Source: Ziziphus jujuba | Lineage: Eukaryota > Streptophyta > Magnoliopsida > Rosales > Rhamnaceae | Direction of reading: 5' to 3' | DNA length: 64,000 nucleotides | Assembly (NCBI RefSeq): GCF_031755915.1 | Contig: NC_083388.1 | Span: 1,123,501 to 1,187,500 of the forward strand | In this document: positions 1 to 14,449 of the stretch, one piece after another | How the letters are laid out: every line of letters begins with the position of its first letter | How positions within the stretch are numbered: position 1 is the stretch's first letter | Program-made: the position numbers and the translations under genes | The notes under the pieces: generated by a model | What the model saw: only the letters and a program-made list of their open reading frames with translations | What the model was told of the DNA's origin: nothing | The model's database searches: none

Positions 1-103
1 TTTCTTAAAAGTAACTACAAACACTCTTTTTCACATTTCTTTTATGGATTGTTTTAAATATTTATACATATGAACTGATATCGCTTTTATGAATTTGCTA
101 CAG

Positions 104-3100
104 ATAAGAGAAGACATTAAGAAAGGAGTTTATGTTGAAAATCTCAAGGAGATAGAAGTTACAAGTGCTCGAGATGTTATCCATCAATTGATTCAGGTAT
201 ATGATACGTTTATTAATAGATTTTCATCTGTTCAAATTTCATTGTTTACTTTAGTAACCAGTAATGTAATACTTCATGCTTATTTTGTTAATTGTATGTG
301 TTGTACTTTGAATTCATTTCCTTTTTATATTCAAACAAAAAAACCTATTTATATGCCAAGTTAATACTCAAGGTCTTATGTAACTTCTGTTTCTACTATG
401 AATATTTTTTCTACTGTAGCATTGCATTTCTTATCAAATTCAAATTCTGTTGTGTTTCAGGGCGCAGCAAATAGAAAGGTGGCTGCCACTAATATGAATC
501 GTGCCAGCAGCCGTTCTCATAGTGTATTTACATGCATCATTGAAAGCAAGGTGAGTTACATTCTTTACTTTTCCTATCAAAGTTTTTATTAGGTTTTTTC
601 CCTGGAAATTTTAATTCTCTTTTCCTTTCCTCTCAAATGCTAAGTCGGTTTGAAATTTTTTTATTGATAATTTGTTATCAGTGGGAATCCCAAGGTGTAA
701 CTCACCATCGATTTGCTCGTCTTAATCTAGTTGATTTGGCTGGATCTGAAAGGTATGATTTAAAGAGTTGTGATGTCCAATCTTTTATGGGGAAGTGAAG
801 GGAAATGATTTCTAAGATATCAAAGAGAAGTGAAAGTCAATTTCTCTCTATATGTTTGGTTGTAGAAGAGAAAGTGAGAGGGAAAAAAAAAAAAAAGTTG
901 GGACCAATAAACTCCATTGTAAGAGCTACTATGTTGTCCAGAAAGACATTGATATCTTATTTCCTTTCATTTCTTTCCACTTTACATAAATAAATGAATG
1001 AACTTTAGGAAGTTTTCCTAGTTGCTTCTTTTTCGTTTCTTGATAAGATAGTGCTCCTATTTGTTATCCTTTCTTTCAAGTGTTCAACAAAACAAAACAA
1101 AAGAAAAAAAAGTGCCCTCCACTTCAATTATTAAAATTCTTTAAAATTCTAGCCTTGAAACTTGCATATAAACTTCATCTTTTACATTATGCGTCCTATC
1201 TACTGATCACAGGCAAAAGAGCTCTGGTGCTGAAGGTGAACGTCTCAAGGAAGCTACTAACATCAACAAGTCACTTTCAACATTGGGGTGAATTTTCCCT
1301 TTTATTTTTTAAAATTGACTTTCAATGCTGGGATGTTTGGTTAGTCCCCATTTATTTAAATTTTTATATTTTCAGGCTGGTGATTATGAACTTGGTAAAT
1401 ATATCCAATGGGAAATCACTCCATGTTCCTTATAGAGATTCGAAACTTACATTTCTGCTTCAGGTAGTCCTAAGATTCAAACTTTTTATGCATGTATATA
1501 CTTTATATAATAAAAATAATATTTAGTAGCATGGTGCACCTTTTGTAAAGTATCAATTAATGCTTAATACTTCTCTCACATAATGTAGTTTGGGCTTTAC
1601 AAACCTGTTATTTAAGCAATATTTAGGGAGACAAGAATTCATATAAATATTCTTACTGGTACTGTCTGCTGTAATAACTGTAATACCTAGTTGAATGTGT
1701 TGGTATAGAAGCTCCAATACCAACATAGACTAATAGTAGAGAGCAATATGTTTTGTTTTAAACTTTTTCGTTTTTGTGGAGGGGAGGATGATTGGATTTG
1801 GTTTACCCTGAGGGTCAATAACAATAAGAACCAAAGGACAACAATAATTCTTGAATGAATGAAACTAAATTAGTGGTTTAGATAATTCTTACTTGTCGAT
1901 AGAAGATGGTTGTGCATCAGTATAAAAAATGTCTGATATGTTTTGTTTCTTTTTCAGGATTCTTTAGGAGGGAACTCAAAAACAACTATAATTGCAAATA
2001 TAAGTCCTTCTAGTTGGTCAGTGAATCTTTTTTTTTTTTTTTTTCCCCTTTTTCTTTTGTCATAAATGCAATCATCCTTCTATATTCCTTTTTTAGGTTC
2101 ATTATTCTTAATTTTGTTATGCTTTTGTGCTAACTCATGTTTTGCAATTGGAGAGGTATTTGGATTTAAGCTTTATTGATTTACATTAATTCCAGTGTAC
2201 TTGAACTTCAAAATTTATTACATTTTGGTTGATTCTTGTTTTATGTGACATTATTTTTGGGACCTTTTGCAGTTGTTCTTTGGAGACTCTAAGCACTTTG
2301 AAGTTTGCCCAAAGAGCTAAATTTATCAAAAATAATGTATGTCAACTATTTTGCATCCACGTGTAATTTATTTGTTTGATATGCTACTTATTTATTTTTT
2401 ACTTGCTATTTTTCTGCCCCATTTAGTTTTACTTTGATTATTTATGAAAAGCTACCTATGATCTGATTGGCTTACAGCTCCAATCAGACAGATTTTGAGG
2501 TTTGATCTCTTCTGCAGGAGTTTCTCTGATGTTGGTTACGATATTATAGTTTTATTAGATTTTCCATTTTCCATTGTTTTACTTATTGCTGTCTCTATTT
2601 TTTTTGCAGGCAATTGTAAATGAGGATGCATTAGGAGATGTCATTGCCATGAGGATGCAAATTCAACAACTTAAGGTGTTATACTCAACTTGTATTTGGT
2701 GTTTTATCTATTTACTGATTCAGAATTATCATGCTTAAATAATGTGTTATACTTTATATATGACTGATAGAAAGAAGTATCCCGTTTACGGGGATTAGTC
2801 AGTGGAGGCACAGAGTCTCAAGACAACGAATCATTGGCAGTAAGCTTTCCAGGTTCTCCAGGATCCTTCAAGTGGGATGGACTAGCCGGTTCATTTAGTC
2901 CACTTACCTCTGGGAAAAGAATGTCTCAGGTATACATGTTTCTCCCCTGGGATTGTCAATATTTATAACTAGAAACCACTGGTTACGATTAAACCTAATT
3001 TATGTACAGAAGAAGGATTATGAAGTTGCCCTTGTTGGGGCTTTCAGGAGGGAAAAAGATAAAGACATTGCATTGCAGGCATTGGCTGCTGAGAGTAAGG

Positions 3101-6100
3101 CAGCCTTGCAGCTGGTATGTCTTAATGAATTGCCGTACTGTTATTTTTATAATGGGGCTTGATAGCTGCTCACTTTCAGAGATTTGTATTTGTATTTGTA
3201 TTTTGTAGATTTCATTATAGTACAAAACAATCACTTCTTTTTGCTCATAAAGATATTAGTTTTGATCTCCAAACCTTATTTTTTAAAAATTTCACTAGTA
3301 TAATTAGAGCCACTTTATTTTCATATCAACCTTCTTCTACTTTAGGGTATCACTTTAATTGTTGTATATCCTTGTATTTTGGGGTGGTTTAGGCAAAACA
3401 AAGAGAGGATGAAATACAGGGCCTGAAAATGAGATTACGGTTTCGAGAGGCTGGAATAAAGAGGCTGGAAGCAGTTGCCTCTGGAAAGATATCAGCTGAG
3501 ACACACTTACTGAAAGAAAAAGAAGAACATTTGAAGGAAATTGAGGTCCTGCGGACCCAGGTTAATCGAAACCAAGAAGTGACAAGATTTGCGATGGAGA
3601 ATTTGAGTCTCAAGGAAGAAATTAGAAGGCAAGTTGTTTTTGTCATTTAGTTTACGTCCACTTCTATCACAACATTTAACCTATCTTATGTTTAGCCATT
3701 GCCCTTTTACAGAGTGCAAAATATCAAATTACATGTTTAAACTATCAGAAGAATAAAATGATCTAACCCCTACTAAGAAGCAAATGCAAAGCAGTATTAC
3801 AATTGAAATTCTTCTTAGTTCTTAAAGCAAAAAATGAACAAAAGAAGAAGGAGAAGAAGAAGAAGATACTTTATTCTAGAGACACCTAACCAAGTGTTTT
3901 GTCTTGCTTGTTTTTCCCAAAACTATTTATTTCTTTTCCTTTGGCAACAATTATTTGTTTTTAAATTATTCTTTTAAATGAATTAGATATTGTGAAACAT
4001 GAATTTCTGCTAATAATCTCAACCCACAGGTTAAAGTCATTTTATGAGGAAGGTGAACGTGAAATTATGAATCAACAAATCATGGTGTTACAGAGCAAGG
4101 TAAATGAGCTGACTTCAGTCTAATCATTTTAACTTTGCAGTCAATCCTTTTATCCCCTTTCCTCTTTTAATATTGTTTGTTAATATTGTTTGTTCCTTGT
4201 GAGTGAATTAACAGTTACTGGAAGCTTTGGATTGGAAACTTATGCATGAGTCAGATCTCTCAATAGTTCAGGTTAGAAGCTTTGTCTTGAAATTCCAAGG
4301 TGAAATTATTTGGCAAAAAGTTTATGTTTTCTTTAAATTTAATGTTTTTTACTTCTTTTATGTTGTAGAAAACAAAACCAGATATGGCATTGGAAGTTCA
4401 CGATGATGATAATCTACTGACTTCCAATAAGGTGACATTTAAAACTTCAATCTGCCATATATTTTTGACCAATAGTTATTGGGACATTATGAGCAAAGAC
4501 GGATGTCTATGCCAGAGAGTTGGAAAGATTGTATATTAAACCTTTATAAATTTTAAACAGTTAAGCTGGACAAGTATTTTGTAAGGTTTCAGACATGGAA
4601 TACAACTTGTATACACGATATATGTACTCTCCTGTGATTTACTTTTAAGCTTATCTAGAGATGTCTTTTTCATTTTACATAGTATTTTTGGTTGATACAG
4701 GAGCCAGGATTGCCTTGGCAGCCATCAATTAATGAGGAGAATGAATTTCTCCGCATGCAGGCCATTCAGAATCAAGCAGAAATGGACTCACTCAGCAAGA
4801 ACTTAGAACTCTGCTTAGAAGAGAAAGAAAAATTGGAAAGGTGATGCACTATCTTCCAAATTATAGTAACATCTTAATTATTTTGATATTTATATCTTCC
4901 TTAGAGATGGAATCTCATATCTGTGAAAGATTTTCATTCTATCTTTGGCTCTTCTTTCTTATCTACATCCTTTTTATTGCTATACTAATTACCTCATCTT
5001 TCAGGCATGTCAATGATTTGGCAACGGAACTTGAAGAAGAAAGATCTTCGAAAGCCATGAAAGAAGGGACACAGCAAATTGAGCTTCCTGCTTTGTCAAC
5101 TGATGTGCCTACTCTCAATTTTAGTGATCAAATGGAGCTTAAAGCAATGGTTGATGCCATTGCTGCAGCAAGTCAAAGAGAAGCAGAGGCACATGAGACA
5201 GCAATTATCTTGTCTAAAGAAAATGAAGAACTGCGAATGAAGATTAAGGTTTTGATTGAAGATAACAACAAGCTCATTGAATTGTATGAGCGGGCTGCTG
5301 CAGAATGCAATTATAAAAATATTGAAAAAGTTGAGGATGCTCAAAATAGCACTGAACCATGCAACAATCATGGGCTAGTTGAACTCGACAAAGAAAAAGA
5401 GGTTGAGATGAATAAAGTTGAGAACTTAGAGCATCAGCTAATGGAAATGCATGAAGAAAATGAAAAACTGATGGGTTTGTATGAAAGAGCCATGCAGGAG
5501 AGGGATGAACTTAAAAGAATGCTTTCTTCTGCAGAAAAGAAGATAGTAGAAAGCAAAGAATTTGATTGCACAGAAAAGCTTGTTGAAGTTGATGGAGGGG
5601 TAAACATTAGCAGATCTCTAATGTCGATGGAGGCAAGAGATTTAATTGGTCAAACTGATTTCCCTTCGATGAAGGTGGAGGATATGGGAGAGACTCAAGA
5701 GTTTGAGAAACCTTTTGTATTTGGAGATGCAAAAATTTCAATTGAAGATGCCAATTCTTCGGGATTCCATATGCAGGATAGGCCCAGTCTTATACATGAC
5801 AACATGAAAATGTGTAATGAAGAAAACGATTTCTCTACATCGAATATCCATGACAGAGATGACCTATGCCATGCGGGTCTTCAAGCAGACTCGGTAAATA
5901 AGTTTGATGTTGGAACTGCCTCTAACATGGAAATAGAATCATCAAATTGCATGGCAGTGAATCTCTCAGAAGATTTAAATTTGGCTAGGATGAAGCTGGA
6001 AAAAGCAAATGAACGACTTTTAGATTCTACCAAAGCTATTTCTCAATTTGGTTCCCTTGAGAAACTAATCACAGAGGTAGTTAAACTCTCGAGTGAAATT

Positions 6101-7063
6101 GAAGTGATGGAAGACGAAATTCAGGCCAAGCAGCAGCATTTTGAATCCCTTAAACTTGTCTCTACTGAAATGCCAGAAAGAAGGGCTCTTATTAACAAAA
6201 AGTTAATGGCTCTCAAGAACTCTTTATCAAGCTTTTGTTCATCAGTAGCCTACTTTGAGCAACGAGAAGCACGTGCAGAAGCAAGGGTAAATGCATCAAA
6301 ATCTTCTCTGAGCCAAAAGAAGGAGAAATTGGCCACTGTACAGGTTCAAAAGGATGAAATTCAGGCTTCTCTAAGGAGTATTCAACAATCCGAAGTTGAA
6401 TTAGGTAACAGCCTTGCATGCTTAAAATTAAAACTGGAGGAAGAAAAACGGAAACATGAGAATGAAAAGGTTCTCTTCGCCATAGACAACGTCGAAAAAG
6501 ACTCAAAGAAATGCTGGCAGATGGGAGGAAAAGCTACTGAATTACTGAAGTCCGAAGAAGCAAAAACCAAGCTGCAAGTGGAGACGAAGCTAACTCAAGA
6601 GAGACTGGGGGTCATAAGAAAAGAGATTGAAGATTTGAAGAGGAAGTCCATGAAGGTCGACAACGAAGCACAAGCTGTTCAAATGGAGATCGAGAAAGGT
6701 CTGAGGTCTGTGGAAGAGATGGAGAATGCCCTGCAGGGTGTAATCCAAGAGAAAAAGACATTGCTGGAAATGAAAGAGAATGGAAAAACCGAAATGGAAA
6801 GTCTGATTCTTGAATACCAACAGCATTTCTTTGAAGCTGATTTGAAGGAAGCAGAGATGACAATCTTGGAGGAAGAATTGCAGACAGTGTCGAGAAGAGT
6901 AGAAGAGTTGAGGAAAGCTAGGTCAGTGGCAGCTGAGAAAACAACCCAGTTGTTGGACACAGAAGCTAACTCATGTTTCGTAGAGAAGATGGAACAAGAG
7001 TTGCAAAGTGTTAGAACATCAATTGTAGAGGCAAAGTCGTTATTGCTAAGAAAGGGAAACTGA
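104..7063 (+). CDS. KIN-12 subfamily kinesin, 5'-truncated by the window edge
   Basis: Plant kinesin motor; KIN-12 proteins act on phragmoplast or spindle microtubules in dividing cells. Exons: 104-196, 461-550, 682-752, 1213-1287, 1376-1463, 1958-2016, 2273-2336, 2610-2675, 2771-2929, 3010-3114, 3393-3628, 4030-4099, 4215-4271, 4369-4431, 4701-4840, 5005-7063. They give 1,164 visible residues. The first exons carry the C-terminal half of the motor: switch I (NMNRASSRSHS), switch II (NLVDLAGSE), KSLSTLG, HVPYRDSKLT and the closing ETLSTLKFAQRAKFIKNN. The P-loop and start codon lie upstream of base 1. The rest is a long Glu/Lys-rich coiled coil, with 685 residues in the large last exon. The intron after 3628 appears to use a GC donor. 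The length and tail suggest the KIN-12E/12F clade rather than PAKRP1 or POK1/2; that subclade call is inference. Placement in KIN-12 is fairly sure. Confidence 0.88.
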
Positions 7064-8564
7064 AACCTGGTCAAAAAGTACTTCCTTGTACTATTTCCAC
7101 AACAACAACCCAAAAAAAAAAAAAAGACGAGCTCTCTTGTCAATTTCTCTTGTAATTAAGAGTCATTTCACTTTTTGATTTTTTGATGTAGAAGTCAATG
7201 TTAAATTGGTTCTTTTTATATATTTTGATTGAATTATTCAATTTGTTGGATGAAATGCTTAATCATAGATAGTTGACTGGAGCTTCTAGAATAATGTGTT
7301 TGGAGAATTTGACCCATTAAAATAATTCACAGTAAAGAGGAACAGTGATGTACGGGCTGCATTTTTATTGGACATGGGCACCATTGCAGAATACAAGCTG
7401 GTACACAGTGTATATCCAAGCGTTCCTCAATATATATTGTGAAGTAACTAGGGTGTGTTGGTCCGGTTGGAAGAAAGTTATCATAACTTAACTAAATCAG
7501 TAATATAAATTGTACAATAATCCTAAACTTATTCAAATACTTATCAAATTTATTTGTTAAATGTAATGAATGATGTATTATTATTTTAATTGATTTATTT
7601 TTTAATTTATTTATTCATAAAATTTATTTATTCACATTTAAAACAAATAAATATATTAATTAATAATATTTTAATAAATAATATATAGTAAATAAATTTT
7701 GATGATACTGCAAATTAATGTATTGCACATATATTTTAGAAAACTTTATTTACAAAATAAGAAAATTATTTATAAAAAGAAAGATTAAAATTTTATACAT
7801 TAAAATTTACTTAAAAAAATTGTCATAATTTAAAAAAGTAGTAAAGAGATTCTGGATACTCTTACAAAGAATTAAATATCAAAAATTAATAAGATATTCT
7901 TTTTTAAAGGAAAAACTAATAAGATTTACATGCCTTGAGTAATTATAAGCTGATATAAATTAAATGATAAATTTGGACAGTGGGACAAAACTTTTAAAAA
8001 AGAAAGAAAAACAGAAAACATCCTATCTGGAAAGTCCTAAGTGGCAGGAGATAGATAGGAGAGTTAAGAAACCTGGGGGGTGTTAAAGTAATTTTAACAT
8101 AGCGGACGTACATATTCGGTGGCTTTCGTGGGTCTTTTCTCACTCTCTCTCTCTCCGAAATTCAATTCCAAGCATTTTCAGGTTTGGTGGGCGACCAGCG
8201 ATCACCGAGCACAGCAGAGACCCCAATTTTGTTCTCTTCCTTGGTTTTTTATTATTTTTCTAATTTTCCCTAATTTTTATTTTTCATATTCCTTTATAAA
8301 AATCCCTCTGATTTTCCCTCCTCATTTATTTATCGCGCGTACACACAGTCCTTTCTATTTTCTCGGAAAGAAGAGAGAAAAATTTGGAATAAATCTGAGA
8401 TCCTCTAAGTTCAAATATCAGATTCTTACAAGTTCAGAACCCTTGAAAAAATTTGTTGAATAATCAGGAGGAGAAGGAGTAGAAACAAAGTGTTTTTGTT
8501 TGTTTTGGTTTTTTTTTAATTCGAAGAATTCGATCTGGTTGATTAGCTGTGTCTAATTGAGACG
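7064..8564. other. KIN-12 3' end, AT-rich spacer and OEP61 promoter/5' leader
   Basis: After the kinesin stop there is a short 3' UTR with no clear AATAAA. From about 7,500 to 8,000 the DNA is very AT-rich with no credible ORF. A pyrimidine-rich stretch with a CTCTCTCTCTC run at about 8,140-8,155 probably marks the start of the OEP61 transcript. The open frame at 8119-8463 begins at GTG, is not in frame with OEP61 and resembles nothing I know, so I treat it as leader sequence. Confidence 0.6.
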
Positions 8565-11500
8565 ATGAACATGATGGATCCGGAGTTGATGAGGCTCGCT
8601 CAGGAGCAGATGAGTCGCATGTCACCTGCCGACTTCGCCAAGATCCAACAACAGGTCAAATTTGTTTCACAAATCCCCTTTTCTTTTTATTTATTATTTA
8701 TTTTTTATTTTTTGGGTCACTCATTCAAAGTTTTAGTTTTTGGTTTTCTCAATTAAGAAATTTCACCGCTTTTTTCCTTTTTTGGTTAACTTCGCTAATA
8801 ATTTTTTTACTGCTGTCTGCAGTTCCTAATATAATATGGTGTCTGCTGTTTGTTTGTTTGTTTTATCATTGATTTTGTGTATACATTAATTGCTGCCTGC
8901 GAATTTGTGGAACTTTCCGCACTCAACTAAATGTGATACTATCGTGCTGCTATGAAATTGTTGAAATCTAGGAATTGGTGCAAGATAGTAATGCATTTAT
9001 TGGTTTGGTTTCTTCTTGTTGGCGTTTTGATTCGGTTATTGTTCAGTTAAATGGCCTTGATATACTCATGTTTTACCGATATTCATCCCAATTCGAGCTC
9101 TTTATGTTGGAGTTTAAAACCATTGCAAAATCATCCGTTTTCAAATACATGGAATTTCTGTATATTTTGAACTTGGTTGGCAATTAGTGGATTTTTTTTT
9201 TTTTTCAAATTCTGAGATTTACTATTGCTTTGCTTCACTTGAAGTTGTGATGGTTACCGTGTCTCATTGCAATTGCAGATGATGGCTAATCCAGAGTTGT
9301 TGAGAATGGCCTCAGAAAGCATGAAGAACATGAAACCTGAAGACCTGAGGCAAGCTGCAGAACAGTTGAAGCACACCCGTCCAGAGGATATGGCTGAGAT
9401 TGGTGATAAGATGGCTAAATCAACGCCAGAAGAATTAGCAGCTATGCGTGCCCATGTCCATGCTCAGGTCTCTTATGAATTGAGTAGTGCTCAGATGCTA
9501 AAAAACCAGGTACCTTTGAAAATCTTAATGACAAAACACTCAAAATCTGTATTTCCATTATTGAGGACTATGCTTAAAGTTGCTTAAATCCTATAAACTG
9601 CACACTTGTATCCTTATTTCTTTCATTTGCTTGGCAGTGACTTGTGCCCTAATATCTCTTTCTTATATATTATTAGTTATCAGAGTGTGAGGAATCTTAT
9701 AGTGGCATCAAGACCCTATTGATGTGATAAGTTAGCGATCCTAGTTATATATATTAACTTCTAAAGAATTCTGTGATATTTGTGGCTGCTTTCAAGTTAA
9801 GTATCTTATTGAGCAAATGCATTGTGAAATTAGGATAACCATTAACACTATATATGGTATCAAAAGGACTTCTATGGTAGAAATACCATGTATGAAGTAG
9901 TTATCTACAATTGAGCCTTTTTTTTTTTTCTTTTTTTTTTTGATGAAATACATATGACTAGTTATTGGTTATGTATTACTAAGTTATAATACGAGAAATT
10001 CAGGAAATCACTCAACAACAAATTGAATGGATAAAAGCTTTATTATCTACTGAAATGGTTGCAAGTTAAACATACATTTCATTAAGTTATTTGTATCTGT
10101 GACAAATTATATCTGTGACAAATTATGTATTTATTTGTCAATTTTGGCAGGGAAATGACCTTCACAGCCAGGGGAGGTTCAATGATGCCTTGGAGAAATA
10201 CTTGCTTGTGAGTTAAATTTACCATCTGTTTGAAAGAGTCAGTTATCCTGCTAAGTGTGAATTTTTCGTCCTTGAGTAGGATTCTCATTTTCTATGTCTT
10301 TATCTGAAATTTTAGGCAAAGAAGAATCTGAAAGGCATTCCATTATCCCAAAGAAGAACACTTTTGTTGGCATGCTCACTGAACTTGATGTCATGTTACT
10401 TGAAAACAAAGCAGTATGATGAATGTATAAAAGAAGGTTCTGAGGTAAGCTTTGCAATTTTAATTTTCAATTTTGATGTCTGTTCTCAAACATTTCAAGG
10501 TAATGGCATCTGGTAAGACTGTAATTCAGCAATAAAAAAAGTAATTATTTTGTCAGCATACTTTTCCATGCCTGCTAGTTTCACTTTTTCCTAGTTGGAA
10601 TGTTGCGCCTCTATGACTTCTGGAGGAAAAAATAAAAGAATATCTAAATATTTTTGTCAGCTTCTTTTTCTTGCCAGCAAGTGTTGTTAAATAATTTGTT
10701 TTCATTACTTCAGGTGTTGGAACACGATGCAAAGAATGTCAAGGCTCTTTACAGGAGAGGTCAAGCATATAAAGAATTAGGTCAATTAGAAGTGAGTTTG
10801 CTCATGTACTTAATCAACTGTCACCTTTGTTTACTTGTCTCTGATTGAGTTTTAGCTTATGCAGTTGCCTGCATATTTTCTTTATTATTTGATGGTGTCT
10901 CTGTACGTGTTAGGATGCTGTCTCTGATCTTAGCAAGGCACTTGAAGTTACTCCTGATGATGAAACCATTGCAGATGTTTTAAGGTTGACTTCACTTATT
11001 TTTTCTTTTGTTGTTGTAAAGATTTCTTCTATCATCTATTTTCTATATATTGCAATCTAATATATCCAATGGAGGCGACCAAGATTTCTGTGACTTGAAT
11101 TGTAATTATAATATGTTCCTAGTTGTACGTCCTATAACATTTGGAATAAAGAATGATGATCTTCTGTCTGGTAACTTCTTAGAAATTCAATTGTAAACAA
11201 ATAAATCTTATTTTTTTGTTTTGTTGTGTGAAATGACATCTGTTGTCTAACAGGGATGCCAAGGAAAGGTTAGGCAAACAAGGTGTAAGTGCACCCAGGA
11301 GTATGTTCCCTTCTCCCTCCTCTTTCTTTCTTCTTCTTCTTCTTCTTCTTCTTCTTTTTTTCTTGTGTTTTCTTCCTTGCATTTATATGCCATATCATAT
11401 AAATATACATATGTGTATAAATATATATATATATATATATATATCTTGGATTCTTAAGTTTTCATTGTTTTATAGGAGGATTGGTAATTGAAGAAATAAA

Positions 11501-11791
11501 TGAAGAAGCCGAGCCAGTATCTTCTAACAACAATGGAAGCTCGTCTACAGATTATTCAATACCTCAATCACAGAAGACTAGTGACTCTTCTAAGAGTCAA
11601 AATGTGGCTAACAATGGTGACTTGTCAACCAATTCGGAGTACTTAAAGGCTTTAAATAATGACCCAGAAGCTATTAGGTATATAACTTACAACACCAAGT
11701 TTCATGTTGTCTAAATGTTGTTTGTGATATTTTCATTATTTTGAGAAAGTTTTGATTTGGAGCTTGTCAAATTCTCTCCAAATCTTCTCTT

Positions 11792-11831
<40 letters not shown>

Positions 11832-14449
11832 TGGTTCTTTTCTTCTCTGTTTTTGTTTTTGTAGTTTTCTTGTTTTCACTATTGTTATTTTTATTTGATT
11901 CAAACGTGGTTATCAATATGTTTGAAGTTTGGTGAGCTTTAAGAAATAGTGTTGGTTGGTTCAGCATGACTAGAAGTTGTTATCATAAAATATCTAAATT
12001 CAGCTGTGGTTTATGTGTAAGTGATGGTGGACAATACATTACATATGCGGGCTTTTGGGATCAGCAAAACACATTTGAAAATATAAGAAGCCACATTATG
12101 CGTGCATGATCCTAGAGAGAAAGGTAGAGGAGGAATGGGGAAAGAGATATAAGAGAAGTTTGAAGAGAGAAAGGAAGATTTGAGAACATTTGAAGTTGAC
12201 TAAATTATTTTCTTGATTGACATCTTTTAAATGCTAAGTTTAAGAATGGAGTACATATAACAAAGAAGATTTGCTGTCTTATCCTCTAACGGCTCTCTGC
12301 CGCAGTTCTGAGAGCTTAGATATTCCAAATAAGATGATCTGATTTTAACGTTTGAAACCACTTTTGCTTTATTTTATTCTTTTGTTATTTATTTATTTAT
12401 TTATTTATTATTATTTTTTCATAAAGGAAATTGTAAAGGTTCTATCCACTTATGGACAGCTTTTTCTCCCTTTCATTTGGTGAGTTATTCACTCAAAAAT
12501 AATAGTAAGAATTTCTGTTTTTACAGATCATTCCAGAATTTCATTTCAAATGCTGATCCATCCACCCTGGCTGCTTTGAATCCTGGAAATTCTGGAGAGA
12601 TATCTCCGGACATGATTAAGACTGCATCTCAGATGATCAGCAAAATGTCACCTGGGGAACTTCAAAGAATGATTGGAATGGCTTCCTCATATCAGGGGGC
12701 CTCTTCTGATTCTAATTTCAACAGTTTCAAACCAGGGTCAGTTCCAAATGTGACGCCTGACATGTTTAAAACAGCTAGTGATATGATGAGTAAAATGCCA
12801 CCAGAGGAACTTCAGAAGATGTTTGAAAGGACATCTTTGAAGGGGAGTGACCCATTTACAAGGCAAGCAGCTCCAAGTGCTAACAGACAAAATTCAGATG
12901 CTGGTCCAAAATACTCTTCAGATCGGGAAAATTCTGAAGGTAATGGAGCTAGTGCTGTGGGTGAAACAAGTTCTCGTGGTATGTTTTCAAATTCAAGAAG
13001 CATTCCACTGCAGTCGAGCTTCCCCAGTTCAGCAGCTGATTTACAAGAACAGATGAGGAACCAAATGAAAGATCCAGCAACACGGCAGGTTTGTTCATTT
13101 TGCGCACTAAAATATGAGACTTCTTCATTGTAGAGTTTGGTAGTTTTATTTTATGTCATGAATGTTCCATTTTACTTTAATTATATATAAATATATATTT
13201 CTTTTATAATATGAAACTCCTTCCACACACTTCCTTTATCCTACTCTCTTATTATCTGACTTTCTCGTGCATTCCAAAATTCACAATTCTTTTATAACTT
13301 TTGAGTGCCAAATTTACTTTTTAGTCATATTTATTTCATTTTTTTGGCATTTGTTTTCTATGTGATCAATTTTATCATTGATGCAAAAACCATTCTCAAT
13401 TCTCTTTGTGCCCTCCATCAAAATGCTGATTTTCCTGCATCTTTCCTTCTTAAATGGGAGTTTAAAACCATGATAAGTAGGGCTTTTCCTTTCCTATCAA
13501 ATTGTCAGATCTGTAGCTAAAACACTGGGTTCCAGATTGCAGTTTTTAAGTGGGAATCAAACCTCTCTTTTTGGTGACTAGCTACTTAACATTTATCTTG
13601 GGCATCATTCTTTTGAAGCCAAAAGGAGGATATAGAGGTGGTGATGCCTCATATCTGAGCGGTTCAGCAATGAATGGTCAATTTTCTCATTGTTGACTTT
13701 AAGCATGTGGCACCAGTTAGCCACGATATGGGCTGACAATTGGATCTTGTGAAATTATATTACTTATTTATGTTTTGACTTAAGATCTAACCATGCCCAT
13801 ATGGAAAGAAAATAAAATTTTTGGATGATCCATGTTATTGTACATTCTTTGATATTTTGTTCAACGTGATTTGGCAGATGTTTGCATCAATGATGAAGAA
13901 TATGAGCCCAGAAATGATGGCAAACATGAGTGAACAATTTGGTTTGAAGCTTTCTCAGGAAGATGCGGCAAAAGCTCAACAAGCAATGTCATCTTTATCA
14001 CCAGAGGACTTGGATAAAATGGTACCTTGAATCAAATTTAACCCCCTTTATTTTTTATGCAAATTAAAATATCCAATACACTTGAACTATTGTTTGATAA
14101 AAGACAAGAATTGTAAGCAAGTGGTCAGCATTGCATCAGTTGGTGTTCTACTATTTTTACCCTGAATTTTATGTACTGGGAGTTGTCCATTTTCACATTC
14201 TCTTTCAGACTTAATGGTAAATGAGTATCTTATTTGTCGATTGTCAGTTTGTAGGTAGTGTATCCTTTTCCTTGACATTTGTGATTATTTTCCTCCATAC
14301 AGATGCGATGGGCGGATAGGATACAAAAGGTAGCGGAAGGTGCAAAGAAGACGAAGAATTGGCTCCTGGGAAGACCTGGTATGATTTTGGCAATATTCAT
14401 GCTCATTTTAGCAGTGATCCTTCACAGGCTGGGCTATATCGGAAGCTAG
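8565..14449 (+). CDS. OEP61: OEP61/TPR7: TPR-domain Hsp70-binding receptor, tail-anchored
   Basis: Known for this family: a tail-anchored TPR protein of the chloroplast outer envelope and/or ER that docks Hsp70-bound preproteins. Exons: 8565-8654, 9279-9509, 10151-10207, 10316-10444, 10714-10791, 10914-10984, 11254-11282, 11476-11677, 12527-13088, 13878-14021, 14303-14449, giving 579 aa (about 550 in Arabidopsis by recall). Residues 1-105 are Met-rich helical repeats ([18 protein letters not shown]). TPR motifs start near residue 108 ([17 protein letters not shown]) and run through [20 protein letters not shown]. Residues 290-530 are Ser/Asn-rich and carry three further STI1-like Met repeats, each built around an SPEM or SPDM type motif. 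The C terminus has WLLGRPGM and then a hydrophobic helix ([18 protein letters not shown]), the tail anchor. ATG 8565 is the first ATG of this frame. Introns 10 and 11 pass within the Met-repeat region. No break seen. Confidence 0.95.
11336..11444. repeat. (TTC/TCT)n and (AT)n microsatellites in an OEP61 intron
   Basis: A CTT trinucleotide run at about 11,330-11,356 is followed by a (TA)n run at about 11,424-11,444, inside the intron 11283-11475. The intron also has a (TA)n tract near the next exon group, at about 11,797-11,822 in the following intron. These are ordinary plant intronic microsatellites and explain the spurious low-complexity frames on the other strand. Confidence 0.8.

Noticed and set aside
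7440..8100. hAT-like MITE suggested by GGGTGTGTTGG near 7,451
   Set aside because: No matching CACACCC end or target-site duplication could be found; the DNA is simply AT-rich.
8119..8463. 114-codon frame before OEP61
   Set aside because: Begins with GTG, not ATG; the translation is low-complexity Phe/Ser from pyrimidine-rich leader DNA and matches nothing known.
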